From NCBI GenBank assembly GCA_013146195.2, contig CM028378.1, positions 81,650,295-81,714,294 of the forward strand: DNA of 64,000 bases. Direction: 5' to 3'. The notes beneath the pieces were generated by a model. The model did not search any database and was not told the DNA's origin. It was given only the letters and a program-made list of their open reading frames with translations. Both the position numbers and the translations under genes were made by a program. Shown one piece after another: positions 35,001-47,300 of the stretch. The first letter of the stretch is position 1; each line of letters begins with the position of its first letter. This stretch comes from Codonopsis lanceolata. Lineage: Eukaryota > Streptophyta > Magnoliopsida > Asterales > Campanulaceae.

Positions 35001-38000
35001 GCAAGTAATGTAATTGATCCTGATACAAATTATTTTCCATTTGCTTCACAGTTTTTCCTGTCAATTTATGGACTTGTTCATCTAGTCTTACTTACTCCTC
35101 CGTTGAGTTTGATGATTATGATCTTCAGCTTATTCTAATTTTCATACTGAAACGCTTTCGATAATTGCTTTACGCAATAAAAAACTATATGCTTGTTGTT
35201 GATGGCAAGTACAATGAATCTATGCATCTATGAATCTAAATATGGGGTAGCTACACCCAGGGGTCCACCAGCGTCGGATTCACCTACTCCCCCATATTCT
35301 TATTTTTTTCCAGGTTAGCTACAGCCAGGGTCCAAGTAACCATAAGTGGCAATTAAGTGGAGCCTCACAACCAGATCACATGCTAGCAATGGATAAGAAA
35401 CATGGAAAGAGATTAATACGTGGTTGTGCCACCGTAACAAGGAATCCACTAATCCACAGACTATTACCTTCACCCTCGCTAGGGATTGGCAATGCCCTTA
35501 AGCTACAAAGCACAAAGCTCTCCTGTCAAATTCAACTTTGATTAATGCCGGAGGATTATATCAATATTTATTGGACAATAAAAACCATGATCCTACTATG
35601 ATAATGCTAGGCAGTACATAAATGTCAAAAATACCCTATTCACGCAAATAGGGCTTAGTTCTTAAACATCTTATTGTCCCCAATGAATATGCCTCAAAAA
35701 TATATTTCTTCACAATAACGAACCACTTTGAGTTGCTGAATAACTTCACCTTGGCCTGGATAACTTTGGCCATAGTTTTTGAGCGTTAACACAAGCAGCA
35801 ATCTTAGTGATCCATTACATTTAGTGAACTAACAGATGGGAAAGAAGTCTGTTCAAATTACCCTAAGAGAGAGGAAAATGAAGAGAAAAAAATTCAAAAG
35901 TATTATGTACATTTACCACTACAATTTTTATATTCTGTTATCCTACTTTCTTGATGGATGGATTTTGTTTTTACTTTTTTTAGTGAGGATTTTAAGGATA
36001 TGGTTCGTGGAGAATACACAAAATTTGATCAAATGACATCATGACTCTTTGACATTTGGCAATATATCATGGTTCTAAGCAACCACAGCAATTTAAGTCA
36101 GAAAGAGACAATACCAGATATATTTGGCCTAGTGATTGTGGTCTAAAATTTGGTTACTCAAAAATTTTTTAATAGGTAAGTGGCCCCCTTGTTGGTGTGA
36201 GGATTGGAACCAAGGACCTCAAGGCCTTTGCCCAAGTGCCCTTGTTGATTACTCAATTCTAAGACTCCATTGTGTTCTTATTTTGATGGTGTCTTGTTTG
36301 TACATTCACTGGAAATATATACATGTATTGTATTGTACTTGCCGATTTCCTCGTGTTATGAGGGTATGTTCAGTTTCTAGTCCTTTTAAGTTACTGTCTT
36401 CTAGAGGCATAACTGCATAAATGCCATTTTGAACTAACTAGTGTGTTTAACATCGTGGCAGGTGCTATTCCAGATGAGATAGGCGACCTTAGTCTAGAGA
36501 CATTAAGTCTCCATCTAAGCAGCTTCTCTGGCCTCATTCCACCAAAAATCTTCAACATCTCAACATTGAAAGTCATTGACTTATATTCTAATCTGTTTTC
36601 AGGTCGTCTCCCATCGAGCATGGGCATTTCGCTTCCTAATCTTCAAGAGCTTTACCTAGACTTTAACCGATTTAGTGGAATGATTCCAAGCTCCCTCACC
36701 AATGCTTCTAGGCTGACAATATTAGACATGAGCAGTAACTCATTCACTGGCACTATTCCAAATACACTTGGAAATCTAGGGCTCTTGCAGGTCTTCCTAG
36801 TCGGAGAAAACAATTTGACAAGTAATTTGGAGTTAAGTTTCTTCTCATCTTTGGCCAACTGCAGAAATTTGAGATTGCTGGGAATTGCATTAAATCAGTT
36901 GAATGGTTTCCTTCCAATTTCAGTTGGGAACCTCTCAACGTCTCTCCGAGTGTTGCAAGCATTTGGAAGCCAAATTAGGGGTGAAATTCCAGCTGGAATT
37001 GGCAACTTAAGCAGCTTGAATTCTTTATCATTGGACAGCAATGAGTTGACTGGATTCCTCCCAGCCACACTTGGAAGATTAAAAGATCTTGAAGTAATAT
37101 ATCTTGAACACAATAGACTGCAGGGATCCATCCCAGATGATCTTTGCACGCTGACTAAGTTGGGGAACTTATATTTAAGTGACAACAAGCTAAATGGATC
37201 CATACCAGCTTGCCTAGGAAATGTGAAATCTCTTAGAAGGTTGTACTTGGACTCGAACAAATTGACCTCCGTGATTCCATCAACGGTGTGGAGCAATAAA
37301 GATCTTCTGGGGGTAAATATGTCCTCAAATCTTCTGACTGGCTATCTGCCATCTGAGATTGGAACTCTCAAGGTGATTACAGAAATGGATTTGTCATGGA
37401 ATCAGTTGTTAGGTCAGATTCCAAGTAGCATTGGAGGTGCACAATTGTTGACTTCTCTCTCCTTTGCGCATAATAGGCTGCAAGGGCCCATTCCTTCATC
37501 ATTAGGCAACTTATTAAGCTTGGAAGTTTTGGATCTATCCTATAACAACTTGGTTGGAATGATTCCCAAATCATTAGAGGCGCTCAGGTACCTTCAATTC
37601 TTAAATATGTCATTCAATAGATTGCAAGGAGAAATTCCTTCCGGGGGCCAATTTGCTAACTTTACTGCCCAATCATTTATGGGAAATGGTGCACTATGCG
37701 GTGCACCTCGATTGGATGTCCCACTATGCAAAAGTAAACGATCAACGTCAAAACATGTATCTTCTCTCGCATATATTTTACCACTTATAGCATCTGCGGT
37801 AGTTTTAGCTGCCTTTGTATATACATTGAAATGGCACAGAAATCGGCGCTTGAATCTAGCAGCTGGGGTAGATTCATTACAACTTGATCGGAGAAGGGTT
37901 TCCTACTACGAACTTATAGGAGCAACAGAATCCTTTAGTGAAAGCAACTTAATTGGAAGCGGGAGTTATGGGTCAGTTTATAGAGGCGTTCTTTCAGACG

Positions 38001-38976
38001 GGGTAGCCATCGCTGTGAAGGTTTTCAATTTGCAATTACAAGGAGCCATGATGAGTTTCAATGTTGAATCTGAAATCTTGAGGAAAACTCGTCACCGAAA
38101 TCTAGTTAAAATTATCAGCAGTTGCACGAATATGAATTTCATATCCTTGATACTAGAATATATGCCCCAAGGCAGTCTTGAGACGTGGCTGTATTCTGAG
38201 GGATATTTCTTGGACGTCATACAGCGGTTAAACATAATGATAGATGTTGGATCAGCAATGGAGTATCTACATGATGGCCTGGAAACAACAATTGTTCATT
38301 GTGATTTAAAGCCCAGCAATATCTTGCTTGATGAAGATATGACTGCACATGTTTGTGATTTTGGTATTTCTAAACTCATTGGTGAAGACAAGTTTATGGC
38401 GGAAACTAAAACGTTGGGAACAATTGGGTACATGGCACCAGGTGATGTTATAAGTTTATGCTTACAGCTGTCCAGTTCGAGTCCAAGTTTCTAAAATTAA
38501 AATTGTTAAGTTAGCTACTTGTGCCATCATATTCTGTTAAAGAATGCTGTTTTACTGACATGACCCTCTAATTGGTTTTATCTTCTGCACAAATAGAATA
38601 CGGAATGGACGGAAGAGTGTCTACAAGTGGGGATGTCTACAGCTATGGTATTGTATTGATGGAGACATTCACTAGGAAGAAGCCAACTGACGACATGTTT
38701 TGTGGGGATATGAACTTGAGGAGTTGGGTGAATGAAGCTCTACAGACCTCAATATATCAAGTTGTGGACACCAACTTGATACAAAGAGAGGATGAAAATT
38801 TATCGGCCTTGGAGCAATGCCTCTCATCCATCTTGGGTTTGGCCATGGACTGTACAATACATTCACCTGGTGCAAGGCTTCGCATGTCAGACGTTGTGGT
38901 TAAACTTACAAAAATAAATCTCGCATTCCTTACAAGTGCCGACGTTAAGGGTGCGAAAAATAAGGTGGTATGGTAA
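32057..38976 (+). CDS. LRR receptor-like kinase B (LRR-XII, non-RD)
   Basis: Exons 32057-32894, 32977-33339, 36462-38441 and 38597-38976 join in frame into 1186 residues. The start gives a signal peptide (MEISFLLFVIAVLPNCFSV), then an LRRNT cap with CSWIGVTCD, about 25 LRRs, a membrane helix at about 838-858 (LPLIASAVVLAAF) and a kinase. Key residues: GSGSYGSV loop, Lys920, HCDLKPSN with Cys1014 and Asp1015, DFG at 1033, Glu1061 of APE split by the last intron. The Cys before the catalytic Asp makes it non-RD, as in immune receptors of subfamily XII. Exon 1 is 450 nt longer than in A and C (about six extra LRRs), while the later exons are nearly the same size. No lesion is seen. The ligand is unknown; pattern-recognition at the plasma membrane is inferred from the family. 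Confidence 0.93.
34226..34498. mobile_element. Stowaway-like MITE in intron 2 of gene B
   Basis: Starts CTCCCTCTGTCTCGTTTATA and ends TTAGACGGAGGGAG, preceded by TA. It is about 273 bp and lies within the 3.1-kb intron. Confidence 0.75.
36140..36265 (-). mobile_element. tRNA-derived SINE-like element in intron 2 of gene B
   Basis: On the minus strand a B-box-like GGTTCCAATCCTCAC (about 36197-36211 on the plus strand) follows GGGCAAAGGCCTTGAGGTCC, the layout of plant tRNA-related SINEs. A poly-T run on the plus strand near 36165 is consistent with the A tail. The A box and target duplications were not resolved. It lies about 200-320 bp before exon 3. Confidence 0.45.
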
Positions 38977-39890
38977 GAAAGTTTCAATTTAGTATACATA
39001 TGTATATGAAATATCTACTAATTTTACATCTCTAAACAGTCCCTCGTCCATACGCTAATATCAAATGTGAATGGTAAAGTTTAAATGTTACGTATATTCT
39101 AGACATAATTTTTGAAAACTCGACTCTTTTGGTGAAACATTCCAAAATAGTATATTGGACTTGTTGTCCTGAATCGGATGGAATAGTTAGTAATAATCAA
39201 ATTGCAAGGTCAGGTGGATTTCTTCCCAACCAACCACAAGAAATGCTGACCATGGACAAATTTTTACTTATTCAATTAATCATTAATATTTTATTAAATT
39301 GATCAGTGTTCTAACACAAGGCCCACCAACCACCTCCTATTCAAAAGAAAAAAATTGTTGGCCGTACACTTTAAAAAAATTTCAACTGCTGCACACTCCG
39401 ATATTTTTTTCAAAACCGGAAAAAGACATGACAAAGGAATGGCAATTAGTGCTATCGTGTCGTGTTCGTATCTTATTATCGTGTTTTCATGTTATCTATC
39501 TTATTTGATCATAAATATAACAATAAATATTATTTTAAATATATTAACAATTTCGTGTCGTGTTGTGCTGATCTTACGTATCCTTGTTTTTTGTAATTGT
39601 GTCGTGCTATCGTGTCGTGTCGATCATTGTCAGACATTGAGATGCACAAAATCATGCATCAACATGAATAAAATTGTCTTATTTTGTGTATCAAAATGCA
39701 TGAAGTCTCTTTTTCTCGTTTTAAAAAAATATTAGAATATAAAGTGGTTGAAAATTGTTCAGAGCTGACCGGCCCGAATTTGCCCCTATTTAAAAATGAA
39801 AATGATGGATAATACACTGTTGTATTGTTTAGTATTGGAAAATAAATAAAATTTATTTGCAATGACAATAAAAGAGTAATAGTTACAATA
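38977..39890. other. Intergenic after gene B; degenerate hAT-MITE-like stretch
   Basis: About 39455-39640 contains CGTGTCGTGTTCGTATCTTA, TTTGATCATAAATATAACAA and AATATATTAACAATTTCGTG, the reverse complement of words in the hAT-type MITE at 53832-54060. Ends and target duplication are not recognisable. No gene is seen. Confidence 0.45.
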
Positions 39891-40149
39891 CTCCCTCCGT
39901 TCTTAAATTATCGTCCTTCTTTTTGTTTTCGTCCGTTTTAAAATAATTATCTTATTTCAAAAAATTTCTTTTTAAGAAAACACTTTTTATTTCTTTATCT
40001 TTACTTTTTTCTACATATTTTAATTATGATCATATACTAAAGGGAATTAAAGAAAACCACACATTTCACCGATATTTATATTACATTCAATTATTTTTTT
40101 TAAACGGTGTACCGAGTCAAAGCAGATAATAATTTGAAAAAAAAGGGAG
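39891..40149. mobile_element. Stowaway-like MITE
   Basis: Starts CTCCCTCCGTTCTTAAATTA and ends AAAAAAAAGGGAG with TA on both sides. It is 259 bp, the same size as the 10621 and 10931 copies. Confidence 0.82.
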
Positions 40150-41036
40150 TAATAAACAAAGCTGTTAACTTTAGGTAATTGCGTCATCCTTAAAATAGGA
40201 AAGTCTTTAATGGGCAAGTGTGTTATAATGATAATTAGTTTAAGTAATTATGAATGATCGCAGTGGAAATACTCTCCATATTATAAAATATGTAATATGT
40301 TTTTGTTTTTGGTCATTATCTTTCATTAATTTTATGGTTGAATTCCATATTTAGCATATGAGTAGCTCCCAAAATGTTTAAGACTCCCAAAATCATCGTT
40401 AAGAGCATCCACGTTGTATAATCTTCTTATCTATATTATTAGTTAGGTCTCACTTCCATTTATACATTTTTTTTTCTTACCTACTTAAGAATATATATTT
40501 TCATTGTATAACCTTTTTACCATATTCTTAACTGAGTCTCACTGCTACCTCATTAATTTTACACTTTAATCTTATTTTTATACTTCTCAACAAATAAATT
40601 TATTTTACGTTATTTAATATATTTTATATTTAAATATTCCGAATAAATAAATTAAGACATAAATTAATTTAAAAAATGATATTTAAATTATAAATTATAA
40701 AATTTATAATTTAATTAATAAATAATCTATAAAACACATATTATACATAACTCGTAATTAACATAAATAGAAAATTACATAAAAACGTTAAAATTGAAAG
40801 AAAAAAACATAAATACTTAAAAATATTCTAATATTGAAAGTTACATAAAAACATTAATGATGAAAGTTATATAAAACATTCTAATATTAAAAGAAGAATT
40901 ACATTAAACAACGAGACTAAAATTCATATTCTTTCTTTCTCAACTACACCTTTACTTGCTCACATCCATGTTGATACATGGCAAGCTGTGTCGGACTTAT
41001 GTGGAATGTATCTTGAGTAAGAAAAAACAATGTCTT

Positions 41037-42281
41037 TCACGAGTTTTTCGCACTCATTTCTTTCTTATCTTGATCGTTTAGCTTCCGCTTCAATTTTTTT
41101 TTTTTAATTTCAAATTCTTTGCTTTTCATTTCAACTTCAATTTTTTTCATTTCAAATTCTAGTTTTTTATTTTTTATTTTTGAGTATTTATCTAACAACA
41201 ACACCATCTCAGAAGAAAGCATATGCAATCCATCTACATCCGAAGATGTTTCGACTTTTCCTTTAACTTTAACATTCATCTTTGTAGCCTTTTGTCCAAA
41301 GTCCAATAAGACGACTACGTAAATTAATTTCTTTAACATATTCAACATCCACACTAGCCTTAAAATGATCGCCCTCGGATTCAGACGTCTTAGATTTTTT
41401 ATTGGTGTAAAACATATCTGTTTGTGGAGAAAATGATACAGAAGAATTTTTTCACACATTCCAAACATGATAAAAAAGAAAGTGCTAACATCTTTCTTGA
41501 TGGTATAGCTCCTTGCATTTTTCATTAAAATATCATCGCTACAACCGATGTGTTTAGCATTGAGAAGCATATTGTAGATTTTGTTGAAGCTTCTCACTGA
41601 TGGAGCAATTCTAGTTGACCAACGTGATATCAACTTCGCGATATCTCTCGGCATCAATTTACATGGGCGATATTCGTTGTAATAATCAGCTATACGCTTC
41701 CAATATTGTGTATTCTTTTGATTATTACCAACTAGTGGACATTAACCAATAGTCTGCACAGCTTCCATAAGCACAAGATCTTCATTTTTGGTCAATCTTA
41801 CACGTATAGACTTGTGTTTACCCAGTACCGATTTCAGTTCCGGTTCAGCGTCCAAATCAATTGTTTCTAAATTGATTTGCATTTCGGGAACCGATGATGG
41901 TGTTTCCAACAAATTACCGGACGAAGTTGCATCTACACTTGTTGGACGTGAGTCATTCAAAGATATGTAAAATGGAGAAAATGCATAAGGCGGACCTTGC
42001 GACAAGAAAAATCGGTTTCCTGTAGGTTGCCAATAATTTGGAGAAAATGAACATTACTAGGTGGGAAATTTGGAAAATTATGCGGCATGTAGAAATTTGG
42101 ATAATTATGAACATTTGGATTGTTAGAAAAATTAGGCGAGTATTGGGGAGTAGATGAAAATTGAGAATTTTGAACATTCTCAGAAACATGAGTGTTTGAT
42201 TGTTTTCAGTATTTTGATTTTCTTTAAAATCTGAAGAATTCAGTAAATTTTGAAAAAAAAATTATTACCTCTTGGATCCAT
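41037..42281 (-). pseudogene. Myb/SANT-like ORF1 of PIF/Harbinger, decayed
   Basis: The ATG at 42281 opens MDPRGN, followed after a frameshift by an Asn/Pro/Phe-rich region, then GPPYAFSPFYISL at about 42000, a linker, and a Myb-like domain beginning RLTKNEDLVLMEAVQTIG. A TAA at 41744-41742 interrupts it before VGNNQKNTQYWKRIADYYNE and LISRWSTRIAPSVRSFNKIY. Another frameshift near 41475 follows. The C-terminal part is a Lys/Glu-rich coiled coil (KKIEVEMKSKEFEIKKKK). This layout matches plant proteins often labelled glutathione S-transferase T3-like or NAM-associated, which are Harbinger ORF1 derivatives that bind DNA and partner with the transposase. Confidence 0.8.
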
Positions 42282-42530
42282 TCCAAAGATAAGTATGTAG
42301 AAGAAAGTGATTTTTTAGAAGAGATGATGAAGAAATTGAAGAGAAAATGAAGTTGTGGAGTAAATGAAGAAGGTTGAAGAATTATATTTATAGGGGAGAA
42401 GGAAATAAAAATTACGTAAAAAAAAATCTGATGAAAAAATTAAAAACACCCCCACCCTCCCATGCCCACCCACCCCACATAAAAGCAGCCGCCTCCCCCC
42501 AACAAAAAGTGACAAAACTGTGGGATTGTT

Positions 42531-42548
42531 TATATATATATATATATA
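42531..42548. repeat. (TA)n microsatellite
   Basis: Short TA tract inside the Harbinger element, in its probable 5' leader for ORF1. Confidence 0.8.
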
Positions 42549-43065
42549 ATTAAACTCAAAGCTGATCTGGGCGCTACCCCACGCCCTTCTCACTCGTCTC
42601 TACCACGCGTGTGGTGCACGCGCCAGGTATGGAAGAGTCGTGCACCACGCCGCCCTTTGCTCTGCCACTTCTTTTGACCCATTTGTTTTCTTCCTAAATC
42701 GGAAGATAATCTTCTCTCTCTCCTAGTTGGCAACCTTAAGAAGTCTTTTCCTCCATTGTGTATTTTATCTTCTTACTAAGAAGAGCCTTAAGAAGATAAG
42801 TTTTTCACACAATGTGGATGTTCTAAGAAGAATCTCCCTCACCAGAAGCTACCCAAGCGTATGTGAAGATCGTTTGCCATTTGCAAGAGAAACAATTATT
42901 TTTGTTTTGTAAAGATATGCGTTATCTCACATGAGGGGGGGGGGGCTGAATATCAAAAAGTCTCACAAAAAAAATTCATATAAAAAAAGTAGAGTTGTAA
43001 AGGTGGGTTGGCGGGGCGAGACAAGCTAGTCCAAAATAGTGGCGGTCCTTAGAAATATCATCCCA

Positions 43066-43128
43066 AAATTAGGTGTGGTATTAGGGAAGGTACCAAATTT
43101 GATACATCCCCTAGTACCACACCTAATT
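43066..43128. repeat. Long near-perfect hairpin
   Basis: AATTAGGTGTGGTATTAGGG at about 43067-43086 is mirrored by CCCTAGTACCACACCTAATT at 43108-43127, with one mismatch in 20 bp and a loop of about 21 nt. It may be part of a small MITE extending to about 43370, where GATATCAAAATTTGG-type words recur. Confidence 0.75.
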
Positions 43129-43429
43129 TTGATACTCTTCATTTTGACCATATATTTATGTCATGATATATGTTGGTAATTATTGTATATTAATATTTTA
43201 ATTTTGTTTTTATATCATGATATGTGTTAGGTATAATTTTTTCAAAATTATTATTATATTAAATTTTGATACCTATTGTTGAAAATGATTATTTGATACT
43301 CATGAATAGTATCCAAATATTAATAGATATCAAAATTTGGTTTTGACACATATATGACAAATACCAACCATTAGACTTGCCTTAATGTATAAGTCATTAT
43401 GTATGAAATTATGTTATTTTTTTTCTTAT

Positions 43430-43560
43430 ATGCGTCACTTTTCTCATTAAATTTGTTATTTTTAGTCTCTCGAGGTGAGAGACATTATGTATTAAAATGT
43501 ATAACTTTTTGATATTTAATGTGTCACTTTTTGACATTGAATGTGACACTTCCTGTAGAG
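43430..43560. repeat. TGTCACTTTT-type short tandem array (second locus)
   Basis: Six to seven degenerate units such as TTAATGTGTCACTTTTTGAC. It is followed by a segment with AGAGCAATTAATGAAA also found after the array at 16318-16640. Confidence 0.65.
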
Positions 43561-43997
43561 TGTTGCAAGACAAATTGAGGACATGGAACCAAATTGCAAA
43601 GTCTAAGTTCATAATGACTGCGACTCACATTCCTGAAAACAATAGGTGTATCAGAGCAATTAATGAAACATTTTAATTTCATTACTGTGGTGGCACGTTC
43701 ACAGCGTGCCACAACATCCGTCATTTCAACGCCTTTGACCCGCGAGATTTTGAAGCGCGTTTGGGTTGGGTTGTTCCACTTATCCGCTTCCATCCCACTT
43801 TCCTCTCATTTTGATCCGTTTTCCTAATGGGTAACTCGCGGTTTCTACAAATTGGTTACTTATGCCCAAACCAAATCCAACTCCATTTTCCTTCATATTT
43901 GGGGTTTCATTATTATAGATTGAGATCTTTAAAACGGTCTTACACAAATTTTTAACCATTCTACAAACACTCAAACTGGTTCACATCCGAGATATGT

Positions 43998-44310
43998 TGA
44001 TATGAACCTGGACTCAGTCAAGCCTTGGACGTGAGCAGTGAGCTGCTAGTGGAATTAGTCTTTAGCTGAATTGTAGGCAATAAGTTGGATAGCATTATCT
44101 TATTATCTTAAGCATTATTTTAGGATTCTTGTTGCATTTGTTTATTATAAATAGTCTCCTAACTATTCAATGAAAGGCATGCATAAATAATATTCTATTT
44201 CTTCCTTCTATTCCCAGTTATTTTCTAATAGCAGTACATCTCTGTCTTCCAAAGGATCCGGTCTCAGTCACGAGTTCTTCATTTATGTTCCCATCCTCGT
44301 TCCCTTATCA
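43998..44310 (+). repeat. 5' LTR of the Ty3/gypsy element
   Basis: Starts TGATATGAACC and ends CCCTTATCA, so it has short inverted TGATA...TATCA ends. Confidence 0.93.
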
Positions 44311-44311
44311 G

Positions 44312-44322
44312 TGGTATTAGAG
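44312..44322 (+). promoter_or_regulatory. Primer-binding site of the Ty3/gypsy element
   Basis: TGGTATTAGAG, close to the TGGTATCAGAG type that pairs with the 3' end of initiator Met tRNA. One position differs. Confidence 0.75.
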
Positions 44323-44333
44323 TCGTTACGATC

Positions 44334-47300
44334 ATGGACACTCGGGGAAAAACCAATGCCGAGTAGCGTAACGATGTTAACAAAGCTATATCCCGACACG
44401 AATCAAGTTTCGATCAAATCAACGCAACCTTGCAAACGGTCCTCACTGAGTTGCAATCCTTGCGAACCTCGCATTCCCCGATTGACATCAACCCCTTATA
44501 CCAAGGAGGAACCTCCAATACCGTCACTGCCCATGCACCAAACCCCTACCAATCCCGTCTCAAGCTCCACTTCCCTAAGTTCAATGGGGAAGATCCCAAC
44601 GGTTGGATTTATAAAGTAGAGCAATACTTCGAGTTTTGCTCAATATGCCCGGACCAGCAGGTGCAACTAGCTTCCTTCCACCTCAAGGGCATTACCCTGC
44701 AATGGCACCGTTGGTTCACTAAAGTCCGCGGACCACAAAATTGGAGCGAATTCACGAAGGCAGTGCTCGCTCGTTTCGGGCCAACTGAATACGAAGATCC
44801 TTTCGAAGCGTTTACACGGCTCCGACAAGTCTCTTCCGTGGCAGCTTACCAAGAAGCGTTTGAACGCTTGTCGCACCAGGTAGATAGCCTTCCTGAAACC
44901 TTCCTTGTTGGGAGTTTCATTGCCGGCCTTCGGGACGAAGTTCGTTTGGATGTCAAACTTAAGCAACCCAAGACACTCATAGATGCAATCGGGATAGCTC
45001 GTTTAGTTGAAGAAAAAAATCAACTCCAAAAGAGACCCTCAGACCAAAACCGCTCTCAATCAGCCATCACGATGCCGAAGACGAACTCTAGCCAAAATCC
45101 TGGAATTCTTGGACCAACACCATCGCGGAACACCCCAGTGGCCTTACCCACCGCCAACTTCCGACGCATCTCCAACCAAGAGGCTAGGGAGCAACGTGTG
45201 AAAGGGTTATGTTTTTACTGTGATGAGAAGTTCATTCCAGGACATCGTTGCCAGCATCCTCAACTATTTATGATCGAAGAGAGCCACAAGCTAGCCATGG
45301 AGCCAGAACCTCACGAGGATATGCTTGAAATTTCTTTTCATGCTATTTCAAGAACCATTCATCCTCACATCATCGGGGTTAAGGGAAAAATAAAAAATAT
45401 GTTGGTGACCATACTTATTGATGGGGGCAGCACCCATAATTTCATAGACCAAGCTACTGTCACTAAATATGGAATACCCATCATCCATGACCAACCATTC
45501 CATGTTACTATTGCTAACGGTGACCAAATTGAATGTGGGGGACTGTGTCGGGCACTTACCATTGACATCCAAGGTACGCCAGTCACCGCTGATTTTTATG
45601 TACTTCCCAGTAACAGTTTGTCAGCTTGTTCTAGGTGTGTAGTGGTTGCAAACTCTTGGCCCAGTACAGACAGATTACTAGAAGCTCACTTTGTCCTATG
45701 AGCAAGAGGGAAAAACACACACATTCCATGGCCTTAGACAACCTTCCTTGGAAGCCCTTACGGAGAAGGAACTCAACAGTATCACTGGTATAGGATACCT
45801 TCTACATATCACGCTCACTACCAAAACTTTCTAGTAGTTAGATTGCATCGTTGGACATTAACCATCTCTTCTCATAATTTTCATATATCCTTGAACCACC
45901 CACCAGCCTTCCTCCGAGACGAACCCATGACCACCGTATCCCCCTACAACCCCACATGGGTCCTATAAGCGTGCGGCCGTATCGCTACCCACACTACCAA
46001 AAAATAGAGATTGAAAAAATGGTGCGTGAGTTACTTCAGACTGGGCTAATTCGTCCCAGTCACAGCCCCTTCTCATCTCCGGTTCTTCTAGTCTAGAAAA
46101 CTGATGGGAGCTGGCGTTTCTATGTGGACTACCGTGCCTTGAACCTCATCACAATCAAAGACAAATTCCCCATTCCAATGATCGATGAGCTCCTTGATGA
46201 ACTTTTTGGAGCGAAATTTTTTACGAAGCTGGACTTGACATCGGGGTATCACCAAATTCGAGTTAATGAGGAGGACATCTCCAAAACGGTTTTTCACACC
46301 CATGACGGCCATTACGAGTTCGTGGTGATGTCGTTTGGGCTTACCAATGTGCCCGCAACTTTCCAAAGTCTGATGAATGACTTATTCCGTCCATATCTAC
46401 GGCAGTTTGTTTTGGTTTTTTTTTTATGACATCCTTGTCTATTCCAAAACATGGGCAGAACACATTTCACACCTTCGCACTGTTTTTAATATGTTGCAGA
46501 GTAATCAATTATTTGTCAACGCAAAAAAGTGCAGATTTGGTGTTTCTCAAGTGGACTACTTAGGCCATGTAATCTCAACACTAGGAGTAGCGGTCGATCC
46601 GGGTAAAATCAAAAAAGTTCTTGATTGGCCGACACCCTCCACAGTACGAGAAATCTGTGGTTTCCTCGGGCTTGCTGGCTACTATCGTAAATTTATTCAC
46701 CACTTTGGCATCATTGCTACTTCTTTAAATCGGTTGCTGTCCAAAACATGCTTCAAATGGGATGACACCGCCAACAGAGCTTTTCATCAACTCAAGGTCG
46801 CCCTGACCTCCCCACCCGTGCTGAAACTTCCAGATTTTTCTCAGAGGTTCATAATCGAGTGTGATGCTAGTGGCATTGGTATTGGAGCAGTACTCTCTCA
46901 ACACAACGGGCCAATTGCCTACTATAGTGAGGCTTTAAAAGGAAAGGCTCTACTCTTGTCCGCATACGAAAAGGAAATGCTAGCCATTGTCAAATCCATT
47001 CGAAAATGGCGACCTTACTTATTTGGGAAGCCTTTTACAGTACGCATAGATCAATAGAGTCTTAAATATTTATTGGAGCAGCGCATCACTACCCCGACAC
47101 AAACACGTTGGTTGCCAAAGATTCTTGGGTATGACTATGAAATAGAGTACAAACGTGGGTCAGACAATACAGCGGCAGATTCTCTCTCTCGGGTGGTTGA
47201 GTTCCACTTCATCTCCATTTCAGCTCCACGTGCTGATTGGTGGCCTCAATTACAGGCAAAAGTTCGAAGTGATCCATTCTATCACAACTTGCATCTTACG

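Larger units (their letters stand above)
40403..42823. mobile_element. PIF/Harbinger element, non-autonomous, about 2.4 kb
   Basis: The left end GAGCATCCACGTTGTATAAT is mirrored by the right end (reverse complement GAACATCCACATTGTGTGAA). A 3-bp TAA flanks both ends (40400-40402 and 42824-42826), the classic Harbinger target. It carries only a decayed Myb/SANT-like ORF1 on the minus strand. The rest (40403-41036) is AT-rich without a DDE transposase frame, so it depended on another copy to move. Confidence 0.82.

Noticed and set aside
36391..37574. Several minus-strand frames across exon 3 of gene B (and equivalents in A and C)
   Set aside because: Shadows of the LRR-coding strand with no independent support.
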